A DNA stretch of 64,000 nucleotides from Marasmius tenuissimus (taxonomy: Eukaryota > Basidiomycota > Agaricomycetes > Agaricales > Marasmiaceae): NCBI GenBank assembly GCA_029532415.1, contig JAQOTA010000070.1, positions 62,001-126,000 of the forward strand, given 5' to 3'. The notes below the pieces were generated by a model. That model had not been told where the DNA came from. It did no database searches and was given only the letters and a program-made list of their open reading frames with translations. Positions 12,573 to 22,764 of the stretch are shown in pieces. Position 1 is the stretch's first letter. Each line of letters begins with the position of its first letter. The position numbers and the translations under genes were made by a program.

Positions 12573-13014
12573 GCCTTGAAAAATGCGTTCGTAGTTTCAG
12601 TCACGACGTGGAGAAGCTAAAGGAAAGAGCGCTGACTAAGTGGCACGGATGAATGTCTTCAAGTCCCAAGTTTTCCCACGCTCGGACATAATCAGTCGAG
12701 AAAAATACTATTCGGAAAATGGTGTTCCGTACACTATGCTTTCGCGGCGATTATTCACTCGGCAAATTCCAAAGAAGTTTGACTTTGTAAAAGAAGAAAA
12801 GACCCGGGACCAGGATCCGGCTTGACCAACGATTCTGGACCCACAGGGACACATGGGCGGTCGACCGCCAATCTTCATGCACGAGAAAACTTCCAAACTG
12901 AACGTGTATTACGCATAAGATACTGGTCAGAGATCAGACACCAGTTTAAATGGTACTAGAGATCGGTAGTCCGCGTCAAGAAAGAACAAAGGCATGAATT
13001 GGGGTATACAGGCG
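12573..13014. repeat. spacer between A and B, related to spacer below C
   Basis: A stretch near 12830-12960 (tctggacccacagggacaca and following) resembles 53120-53200 (catggacccacaaggacata), the DNA just past the 3' end of copy C. The shared spacer suggests that whole blocks, not only genes, were duplicated. No gene seen. Confidence 0.45.
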
Positions 13015-16000
13015 CTAGTGTAAACGCTGGCGCTTTGAATCTGAGGCACCACTACCTTTGGCACGATCGGTACCTTTGAAAGGGCGCTTGGGCTTCTGCG
13101 GGTGACTCTTCGACAAAGACGGCGTGGAACCGGTGACTAAGGACTCCGACGATTGCAGCGCAGCGATAGCCCCGCAAATCCGTTGGTAATCGGACCCCAG
13201 TATTTTCTGGCGCTCTGCGGGGGTACCAAGACTTTCCAATAGACTCTGGCCCTTTTGAGGCCGACTCTTCATCCGCTTGAAGCCCTGCATAAGGGATTGT
13301 GGTCTTTCAACCTATAGCGGATCTGATGTCAGCGGTAGTTTGGCAAGAGTAGTGGCGGCGTCTTTATACCTTCAGCCTGCCCGACTGGATTCTCCAGTTA
13401 AATCCCCACTGTCGCATACTCTTCAACCGGCTCTCCAGATGATTCCTCTCCCTTTCCGACACGTCTATCGTGAAGTTTCGTTGCGGTCCGTCGCGCAAAA
13501 GTGGAGCGAGGTGCTGATTACAGAGAGCACAGGGACAGTTGACCCTCATGTCGGGAATTTCGGAATGTTGGAGCCACTTGTGTATCACTCCGACAGCGAA
13601 ATCTGAGTACGGCGGGTCTACAAGTGAGAGGTTGTCTGACTTGAGAAAGGACACAAGGTCCTGAAAGACAGGTACCAGAACATTGCAGACGAAATCATTG
13701 TCGCCGGCGCCTACTGCTCCACTGGTAAATATGCTCTCCAGTAGCCGGGAGACAGACTGTGGTCGCCCGACCAAACGAAAGAAGTCGATGGCGTTAACGA
13801 GCGTTTTGTGGTACCCAGCTTCGTTAGACGTAGTCCCGGTGGAAAGCAATACCCCACCGCCGACATCCTTGAATTTGTCCTCCAAGTATACTGTCAGCAC
13901 TTCAAATGACTGCACGATTGTCTCTTGGGGTAGGCCTTGTTGACGAAGAATTTTCAAGCATTTCTTTGCGACATCTATAGTGCTTGTAGTCTGTAGTTCA
14001 TCCTTCTGAGAGAGCCTGAAAGGAACATGCATTAGCCGTGATTGGGGGTTGGCCTACGAAGTGGTCGGAGCATACATACTTACCAGTCGTGGATGGCCGT
14101 CCCTGGGCTTGATGTGTACCGGAGAGCAACGTCAATTGGCAGCGTCGATTGCCACCCGCAACGGGGGAGCATTGCTTGTAGTGCATGAGCAAAGAACCCG
14201 GACAAGTATTTTGAAGTCCCAGGTGTTACGTCGATCATGCCTTTGAACTCGTTCACGAGATCAACATAATAGCGGTAGGACTCCACGCTAAAACCGTATG
14301 AAGGCCTGGAGCGATCGAACTCAAGCATATCCTTTTGCATGCGAAGGAAGAACGCCTCAGCGGGAGCCGCTGCATCAAATTGAACGCACAACTCGATGAA
14401 CGTCACGATATGTTCAGTGACAGGAAGCTCCTCCCAGGACTTTTCTGGGTTTTTCATCGATATGCGGGGTGGGAGTTCGATGGAGATTTGTTGGAGACAT
14501 TGTGCGATGAGCCGCGTCAAGAAATCCCGACCAAAGGGTGAACTATCACTGTCTCGTTCTTCAGAAAGCCTGCCAAAAAGAACTTTCCACATGTCCCCGT
14601 CCGTGTGAGCCACCGGCTTGAGTTTCAGTAATATCCTGTAAATGCCGGGTCATAAGTCTTGCTGAATACTCGAGAGAATCTACACGCACCTGCTCGCCAA
14701 AGCCAAAGACGGGGGAGTCTTTCGCGATTTTGCTTGCGCGATAACGGAGTCTACCGTTCCTACTTCGAGCTTGATACGCTTATCCAACATCGGTTCAAGG
14801 TGGTCAGTGTACCATAGACCAAGAGCATGACCATCCGTTGATTTTACAAGCTTGCGAAGCTTCTTGGCAAACCTTGCGATGGAGTCAATGGAGGCTTCGC
14901 TCTCAATGGCTTCCGATGCACTGTAATGTACATGAAGGATCGTGAGCTTGTTGGCGAAGCACACAACCAAGAGAGCAAGACCTACATGTCTCTGAAACCC
15001 TCCGTACCAATAACTTGATAGGTACTCAATAACTTCTCAGTTCCCAAGACGGCCAGAAGACCTCGATTGCATGCGCGTATCGCATCAATGAGGAGGTTCT
15101 TGTCGGTCCACCGAAGTGCAGCATCGACGACAGAAGTGGCGACAGCGCGGTATTGATCGGGGTTGAGTTTAACAGGTTTGCTATCTTCCTCGTCTGCGTC
15201 TACGTTTTTGTCTTCACTGCCCTGTTCTTCGTCTCTGTCTTTGCCCTCATCCTCGTCTTTGTGATCTTCATCCCCACTCATGTCTTCATCTTCATCTTTG
15301 GCTTTCTTTCCGTTCGAATCCGTCTTTGGAACCTCCTCGAGATGTTTCAACAGAATTTTAACGAACGTCCCTTCCTTCCCCGAAGGCCGACTGGAGGAGG
15401 AGCTATCGAGTTGGGAGCAAATCTTCCCAGGATCCGTGAGACGTAGACTGCTTCGAGCGAACGGAGAGTCCTTCAGTGATATGAGAAGAGCCATGCTCGT
15501 CCAGGCTGTAGTAACGTCCGAAGATCAGCCATATACCCTTGAAGGATCACATGGGGAAGGAAACGTACTTCGGTCTAGATATGCGCCACGATCCTATCGT
15601 AGAGCATGAGTATCTCAGGAACGCCGGGGGTGTCAAATTGAGATGAGAATCATACTCACCCCATACGAGCTACAACCCACAATTTCACTTATCCTCACCC
15701 CATCGGTAAGAGCCCCGTTGACAAAAACCCCCTTGGCCTCCTGAACAGTCCCATCCATAGCCCGAGCCTTCATCTGCATCGGCACTCCATCAAGAGAAAA
15801 GACATGTTGCAAGACCACTTTCTCCCGATACTCTCCGCAATCATCGTTCATAAACCTAGCATCCTCCGGACGGTCGTAAATCTTGTCATCACAAGATTCA
15901 CACTCGACGTTGTCCAATTCCACAAAACCGTGCTTGGCGTATTGGACTTGTCCAAGATGAACGTCGAATCCGTAGGCTTTAGCAACCGGTGCTATCTGCG

Positions 16001-17338
16001 CCAACACTCTCTGGTCGGCTTTCTTGAGGGATGTGGGCTTCACATACTGCTCCGGCGGAGGCGGCGGGGGAGGTGTTTTCTGAGAATTGAGTGTGCTGTT
16101 CGAATAATACCGAGGTGGAGGAGTAGCAACGCGAATCGTCGAGGCTGACGGTGCTGGACACTCGGTTTTGAGGAGGAAACCAAGGAGGTGAGGGGTATCA
16201 GAGTTCTTCTTTGAGTCCTTCCAAGATCGGAACATGCGCGTCAACTCGGTAGTCACGCTTGTGTGCCCTTTGAAGTGAACGCGGGGATTGGAGTGTTGTT
16301 TGCCTTGCCATAGAATTTCGTATTGTAAGGAAAGGACGTGGCCATCGCGAGCTGGGCGGGTTGTTTGCGTGCATCCGGGGACCGAGGATATGGTAGTTGT
16401 GCCATGAGATTCGAACGGAACCTTCAGGCTCAGACCTTCATGCGAGATCTCCACTGAGCCACTATTTTCAAGCGAGGGTAGTATGACAGACAGAGAGGCA
16501 TACGACTCCTTTGCGGCTGGAGTCAACCTAAAAAGTCGTCGGTGCAATTCAGAAAGCAGTTGAGCACCACAAAATCTTACTTTTCTACGTGATCCCTGGC
16601 TCTGGGAAATGGTGGTGAATTTTCTTTGAGATATTGGAAGAATACTAGAAGCTGAACGACTTACTTCGGATCTACACTCTGTAGAGTCAACGACACCAAT
16701 CGCAAGTCAGTACTTGCAGATTTCTTGAGAGACCCGCTGAGGGCCGAGTGCATTTCTGGGAGCACCGACTCCCTCAGCCACGCATTCCACCGAGGATTGG
16801 TGACTTGAACCTACAAACAACCTCAGTCAATACATGGACGGACTGAGAGCAAAAATGTCAACCTTTTCTGCAGGGATACTCCACAGCCCCCCGGCCTTTT
16901 TCTTCGCTGTCTTGACGATGAGCTTTGCTTGAGCATTCGACGTGAATGGCACGCCAACAAAGCCGACTCCGTCGAGATTCAGGTAAGGATTCGGGGCGTC
17001 AGAATCTTCAGTTGAGAATGCAAATGTTCCCTCGAAAGCCAACGCGTCTCCAAGCGCTTTCTGTTTGTGGTCAATCGTGAGTATTCGGCCCTCCAGAGTC
17101 CAGACTGGCGACGACTCGGGACGATACTTACCTTGAAATCTTTCACTGGGGATTTTAGGACACTGGTATCAGCGGCAACGCCTTTGTAGTTGTCCCAGTC
17201 GTTCTCGATCTGCATCAAAACGTCTTCCATATCTCGAAAGATGCGGCGTGGATGTCGAAGTGAGGGAACCTGCTGACTAAGTCGCTTCGGAGGTTCAACC
17301 AAGTGTATTTCCCACGGCGTAATTCCCTGCACATCCAA
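13015..17338 (-). CDS. paralogous family copy B, degenerate 2OG-oxygenase-like domain
   Basis: This is the fullest copy. Order: N-terminal D-V-L-M-Q-I-E-N-D-W-D-N-Y block (about 17230); an oxygenase-like domain starting N-P-Y-L-N-L-D-G-V-G-F-V-G (near 16985), running through S-L-S-V-I-L-P-S-L (near 16485) to D-G-H-V-L-S-L-Q-Y-E-I-L (near 16340); a proline-run linker; a central domain with A-K-A-Y-G-F-D-V-H-L-G-Q and H-V-F-S-L-D-G-V-P-M (near 15810); an acidic D/E/K stretch (near 15180-15320); long helical repeats; C-P-C-A-L-C-N-Q-H-L-A-P (near 13525); and a basic tail ending S-K-R-Q-R-L-H at 13015. In Agaricomycete relatives this layout is annotated as a prolyl-4-hydroxylase-like Fe(II)/2OG domain protein. 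Here the HxD segment is missing across a phase-coherent intron (about 16530-16675), and the distal H and R are replaced. Start uncertain; function unknown. Confidence 0.6.
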
Positions 17339-17784
17339 GCAAACGGCTAGTCACTGAGCTCCATTGAGAAGCGCGTTCGACTCATCAATAGGTATCTGTG
17401 GGATAGTTTTGATTCGTAAGTCGACCATGGAAATATGCTTTAGAGATGATGCAATCCCTGGAACTGCGGGGATATCTTGGACCTACATGGACACCTAAGC
17501 CCCGGCGAGAGGGCATAATAGATCAACTAGAGTCAAGATCAGGTCGGGTTTGAGTATATAAAAGCATATTTCGACTCGAAGTGATGGTGTATGTAAATTA
17601 ATCTCAAACGCGAGTACTCAAAAATGTGAAAACAATTGAGAACCCAAAAATACGAGGAAAATCGAAGCGGAGACGGTGTCAAGAAAGATGACAAAAGCAC
17701 TTGAGCGAAGATACGTGCACAGGCCTCAAGTTCCAGAGAATATTTGGGGGAAATCGACTGTGAATAACAGAATGCCCACTGGTT

Positions 17785-18420
17785 CAAGTGGGGTCGTTGA
17801 GAGCTGTTTCGAGCAGGCATTGGGGGAGAGATGTTTGAGGTAAGTCGGATAGTTCCGATGGAGTGCCGTTAGCTGTAGCCAGTAGATGGCTTCGAATACC
17901 GGTGCTGAAATCTTTTGCGCACTGGCGATCCAATCCCGCTAAATATGCGCTGTTCCTCATTGGTGCCACAAATTTCTGGTAGTCTCGAGGCTCCAGACTG
18001 CATCTTTGTCGACTAAAGTAGCTGGTTCATAGAGTCCGATATTGAGAACTGGTCATCCGACTGATAACTACATACTCACAGTCAAATCATGGTCCATAGG
18101 CAGTTGAGGGCCGCCATTCACCTTGACTGCCAGTAATTACAGCTCCATCAGAGTCATCCCAGGTCTCTCCAAATGGAAAATGGCTGAGATTTTTGTCTCT
18201 GGCTTCTGCGATTGCCCTAGTTGAAGTATCTGTTTGAAGGTGAGTCGTGGTTCAGGTCAAGGAATCATCGGCGCTTGAATTCGCGTGTCCATCATCGGCA
18301 CTCCGGCTCCGGTTCCGAGTCCGAGTGCCCTCAAACTCGCAGCTTCACCTCCTCTCATCCATGTTGATTCGTTGCGAGCGATGATTGTCCTGTTCCCACA
18401 AGCTCTCAAGATTGCACAGG
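17785..18420 (-). pseudogene. relic of the same family (C-terminal tail plus N-terminal exon)
   Basis: At 17785-17970 two frames together read G-T-N-E-E-Q-R-I-F and Q-C-A-K-D-F, matching the G-T-D-x-E-Q-R-K-I-M-G and R-W-A-K-D-F tail of copies C and D, with a frameshift between them. At about 18245-18420 the minus strand resembles the N-terminal exon of C near 57050 (shared ggttcaggtcaa core). Everything between is missing. A decayed, mostly deleted copy. Confidence 0.5.
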
Positions 18421-19340
18421 ACGAGCTTTGCTTATACGTCTTTATTGGTGCATCTTCGACCTATATCTTGATATATTGAGTCTGATGCGGATGGTTGAAT
18501 ATTGCGCGTCGGTGGTGTCGGTGAGGCCCAATCATTCAGACCTCCCAAATCTGTGTACGTTTGAGCAACCAAGAAGGGCTGAGCTTAGATCACGACTCGG
18601 TATGTGCTATCATTCAACCACTCGCAACTTAATTCCGACTTTTTTGTTGGCTCAGTACCGCATCTTTATTGGATGAGGGTCTCGTTCGACCTCACTATCG
18701 AAACGTCTTGGGCAAAGTATCACGCGTGCGGACGGAGTTTTCAATATGGATGGCATGGTAAGATCCGCTGGTGTAAGGTATGCTGCTCTGCCATTCCCTT
18801 TCTCGCTGAGGGCTGACGTTTTCCTCATTTGAAAGACAAGCTGGCTACCTTTGGAGTGGCAACGTCTCCCTCGACATGACGAACTCAGGCCTGTCATTTT
18901 CACCACACTTTTGCCAGATGCTTCAGAGTCATCACCCACTACTCTCGAAATTCAGAATGCTCGCAAACTCGACTTTTCCCCGTGTCTTTTTGTTTACCTG
19001 GTGCGCTGCATCCCTCGCTAACACGGCGATCGTGTCGACAATGCCAGCAACTTTCCCTGCTCACAATTCCGATAACACGACGATTCACTCGAAGATACCG
19101 TCGCCCCTTTCCACTCATATCCGCTACCAGCCCTTCCTTTAAGCGATTCAGTCGGGAGCAAAATGTTTGTGGGAGGGTTGGAGATTAGCAAGAACGGCGT
19201 TTTCTCTCAGTCAGCGCATAGTTTTTTCTCTATCTCTCCTACGAGTTGACGGTGGTTATCATCCAAAAGATGCCGCCTTGGAGGTTCACTTGTCGACGAA
19301 AATGCATCACTCGGAGGACATGGGACAACGTGCATATTTG
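18240..19340. repeat. duplicated block, left part (pairs with 51190-51960)
   Basis: The two stretches share an ordered series of diverged matches on the same strand: tcaggtcaaggaat (18255) with tcgggtcaaggaatt (51200); gtaaggtatgctgctctgcca (18774) with gtgtacggtatgttgatctgcca (51413); gatgcttcag and the following gctcgcaaactcgacttttcccc (18919-18980) with gatgcttcagaa and gctcgcgaactggtcttttcccc (51628-51690); and tcgacgaaaatgcatcactcgg (19293) with cagcgaaaatgcgtcgcccgg (51935). No intact gene lies inside. Confidence 0.6.
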
Positions 19341-19399
19341 CCGACCCTCGGAATACACGGCCATATGGCAACAGGGAGTGACCAGCTCCAAAAAGCGCG

Positions 19400-20800
19400 C
19401 AGGACCCAGCCATATTTAGGAATTTGTACCCCATATAGTCAAAAGGACCTCTGACACCCTTCTTGGGCGTCATATCAATATTCCGCAAGTAAGACTCATG
19501 TCCTTTTTCTTTCGGGTGTTGGGTCCTGTCTTTTTCCGATGGTGCCAGGTGATGCAGTATACGGGAATACAGGCGAGATCGCCTCACCTCATCGGCAGCT
19601 TTGGGTCCATGGTATTCAGTACAAATAAATCGAACGTCGGGTGTATATACACTGCTCGGAATTCGGAGATGGAGAGCAAACTCAAGCGCAATGGGCGAAT
19701 TTCCTCTGTGTTCGAGTGGCCTTGTACGAACGGCCTAATGATAGTAGGTTGGCACTAAGCACTTACAATCCCATTTTTTGAATGGCTGGATCCTGCACTG
19801 GCCTTCACAATAGCGTATCCGATAATCAGCTTGGATTCGGTGATATCGGCGAAACGCGTTGAGTCCGCAAGCTTTGACTCTGAGTTGCTGAAAGTGTCGG
19901 AGAAGCGGCTGGGCATCCTAGCGCCGCTAGCCAGCGACAGTTCCCAACTCCGATATGCCTCAAAACAAATTCTTGAAGACAACTTTTGTCAACCGTTTAG
20001 TACAGACGAGAGAGTATAGCACTTGAAGCTTGAAGTGTCAGCCGGCTCCTTGCGGGAAGAAACATGCATGTACTCGGAGCCTGATCAAGCGAAGTCAGCC
20101 GCCAATCATAACGTCATTTTCATACTCGGTATCTCGTCTCGAACTCTTCGAATATCCTTGCTGATTTTTTTGTAGGCGTAGCTATCACTTGGAAAGCAAG
20201 GGACTCTGTAAACCCTATAGGTCATGCTCGGAACACCATTCTTCTTTTGTCCCGGTAGCTCGACGTTCAATTTGGAGTCACAATCTCATCCAGAAAATCA
20301 GTCGCAATGAACTGGCGTCGAGACCGGCCTGTGGTGGCGTGGGTTGAAGATTGTAGCGCCACCTTTGAGCGATAAGGTTCCCGACTGTGAATGAGGCCAG
20401 CCGCTTCATTTTGCTTTGTTAGTTGATGGAGCTGACCTGGGCTCGGGATATATTCACTATTTGACGTTGGACTAGTCACGCAAAATACGTCAAATGGTAA
20501 ACCACATACTCAGAAGTCGTTAACACAGCAAAGTCTCCGTAAGACAGAGATCTCGAGGTGCACAATCCAAGAGAAAGATACACCTTGATTCTTGACGGTG
20601 ACGGGTACTTGAAACCAGACTTGATGATATATTCAAGATCATGTCGTCGGGTATTGGGTAGCAGTCAGAAATACGAATTTTGAGGTGCGTGTCCATAGGC
20701 GTGTCCGGGACAGGCGTTGAGTTGAATGACGGTAAAGCGTACTGTGAAGTTAGTGTTACAGGTACCCTGCTGTTTAGTAAGAAGTACCCTGCCGTTTGAT
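19400..20800. other. unassigned start of inserted region
   Basis: This lies just inside the insertion that splits the duplicated block. Short frames (for example 19755-19982 and 20267-20479, both -) look composition-wise possible for coding but show no family motif. Nothing further supported. Confidence 0.3.
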
Positions 20801-21059
20801 AGCACGTGCGCTGCAGTTAAGATGGCTCATCAATTAATTGCTTTAACTGCTCCCCCCATCGTTCAACTGCAGAGGTATGTGGATACCACCCGCAAATAAG
20901 TGAGTCGAATTGGCATACTATCACCTCTCGCAACAGTACAGCTGATGTATACTGCGTTTCTCGGTAGTATCTGGAAACTGTCGCAATGCTGTGCGGGGTA
21001 GTTAACCATTTCGATCTCGGTCGACGATGATGCGGCTTGATTTTGTTAGTACTTGGATA

Positions 21060-21209
21060 CTGACCTATTTCAATCAATTCGGATGGCACGTGACTTTCCC
21101 ACGGAGATTTTTTTCGCCAAAAAATCCCATAAATCGAGAAAAAATTAATGGCGGGGTTTCCCAAAAGTGGGTGTGACGTGTGACATCCGAATTGATTGAA
21201 ATAGGTCAG
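21060..21209. mobile_element. 150-base MITE with perfect 26-base TIRs, TA target site
   Basis: Positions 21060-21085 (ctgacctatttcaatcaatt...) and 21184-21209 are perfect inverted complements over 26 bases, and the element is flanked on both sides by TA (21058-21059 and 21210-21211). A second, weaker inverted match follows inward (cacgtgac against acgtcaca). Length, TIRs and TA duplication are those of a Tc1/mariner-type miniature element. No coding content. Confidence 0.8.
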
Positions 21210-21462
21210 TACTATTCAATGCCGGCTGATCAGTACCAGTGGTAACGAAAGACTGCTCGAGAGCGAGTACTGGTCAGTCAATCTCAATAGCTCTGACCAC
21301 CATCATGTACTCACCGGTGCTTTTTAGGGACGGTATGGACGCCTCTGGGCACGGATATATCGACGGTGAACGTTCAAGAAGGGCTAGGCAAGGATCAACA
21401 CGAAATCTATCCCGGGATGATGTACTGACGGTGGCTCACGCAGGTGGTAGTCAGATACTATC

Positions 21463-22195
21463 CATCAAAAGGGTACGTACAAATGGTTCTCCAGTGCCAC
21501 TGAAGCCGGGCCGGCTGTGGGCAAGAGGAATCAGAATACTACTCGAATATCGTTGGGTGTGGGTGGTAGCAGGATCCTACTCAGTACACGTGCCAGTGAG
21601 TCGAATATGATTACCTCTCGGACTTTAACGCCATACGGGTTCGCGCCGGTAGCAAATGGTTACTACTCAAACACAAGCTCAACTCGATGGTTAGCGAAAA
21701 CCATTGGGGACAGGCCAGCTGTGAATGGTATGGTAGCTGAGTTCTACTTGAGATGGGTTGGGGGTGTGACGTACTGGTGCTGGGGGCGGTATTCGGATCC
21801 TACTCGACAAAGGGTATGTGCGAATGGTTCTCCAGTGCTACTGACGCCGGGCCCGCTGTGGGCAGGAGGAATCAGGATACTACTTGAATAACGTTGGGTG
21901 TGGGTAGTAGCAGGATCCCACTCAGCAGTGCTGGGGGCAGTATTTGGATACTGCTTGATGAGGGGTACGTACGAATGGTTCTCCAGTACTACTGATGCCG
22001 GGCCAGCTCTAGGCAGGAGGAATCAGAGTACTACTCGAATATTGTTGGGTGTGGGTGGGTATTCGGATACTACTCGACGAAAGGTACGTACAAATGGTTC
22101 TGCAGTGCTACTGAAACTGGGCCGGCTGTGGGCAGGAGGAATCATACTACTTGAATCACGTTGGGTGTGGGTGGTAGTAGGATCCGGTGGTTGCG
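21463..22195 (+). repeat. four diverged tandem repeat units of roughly 130-160 bases
   Basis: Each unit runs ggtacgtacaaatggttct, then a stretch like ccagtgctactgaagccggg, then ctgtgggcaggaggaatca, tactactcgaatat and cgttgggtgtgggtggtagc. Units start near 21475, 21810, 21970 and 22080. The same gttgggtgtgggt core is seen in each. Spacing is irregular, with a longer gap after the first unit. No reading frame is conserved between units, so this is a non-coding minisatellite-like array or the subterminal repeats of an element. Confidence 0.65.
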
Positions 22196-22499
22196 TGCCA
22201 CTCAGGCGTTATGCTTGTAACCCGCTCCATGTTGGAGGAACAGGTGGTGAAGGTTGGACATGAATGAGAGAAGAACGGATTTGTTCAGAGTTACCATCAA
22301 CCGCAAAGCAAACTTAATGAGCATTATTGAAGACTCAGGTGTATACGGCTTCAATAAAACACACCTTCCTACTAGTAAAATATCACATGTGATCATTAAT
22401 AGCAGGTCTCAAATCACAGGTAACAACAGGTCAGTCATTGACCAGTCAGGCGTCAGAATGATAAAGCATTACGAGCCAAAAGGAACACTGTGTTGAACG

Positions 22500-22690
22500 T
22501 TGAACAATGAACGAGGCCAGATGATGAACATGAAGTCGGTTGAACAAACGAAACATAAGTCAGTTGAATAAATGAAAGTGGAGCCGGTTGAACGAACGAA
22601 AGTAAAGTCGGTTAAACAAACGAAGGTGAAGTCGGTTGAACAAACGACGGCTGAATGAAAGGAAGTCGGATGAACGACTGAGGTAATTGG
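22500..22690 (+). repeat. short tandem repeat, gtcggttgaacaaacgaa type
   Basis: About seven diverged copies of a roughly 24-28 base motif, agtcggttgaacaaacgaa, follow each other between 22530 and 22680. The array ends about 75 bases before the stop of the alpha-kinase gene. Confidence 0.7.
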
Positions 22691-22764
22691 TTAAGAAGAA
22701 AATAAAAAGATGTAACAATGATGGCTCAAGCCGCCTGGAAAGTCCCATTGTCTTGCATCAGACA

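Noticed and set aside
15153..15446. Hydrophobic plus-strand ORF rich in V, F and I
   Set aside because: It is the antisense of the acidic stretch of copy B (GAN codons read backwards) and not a membrane protein.
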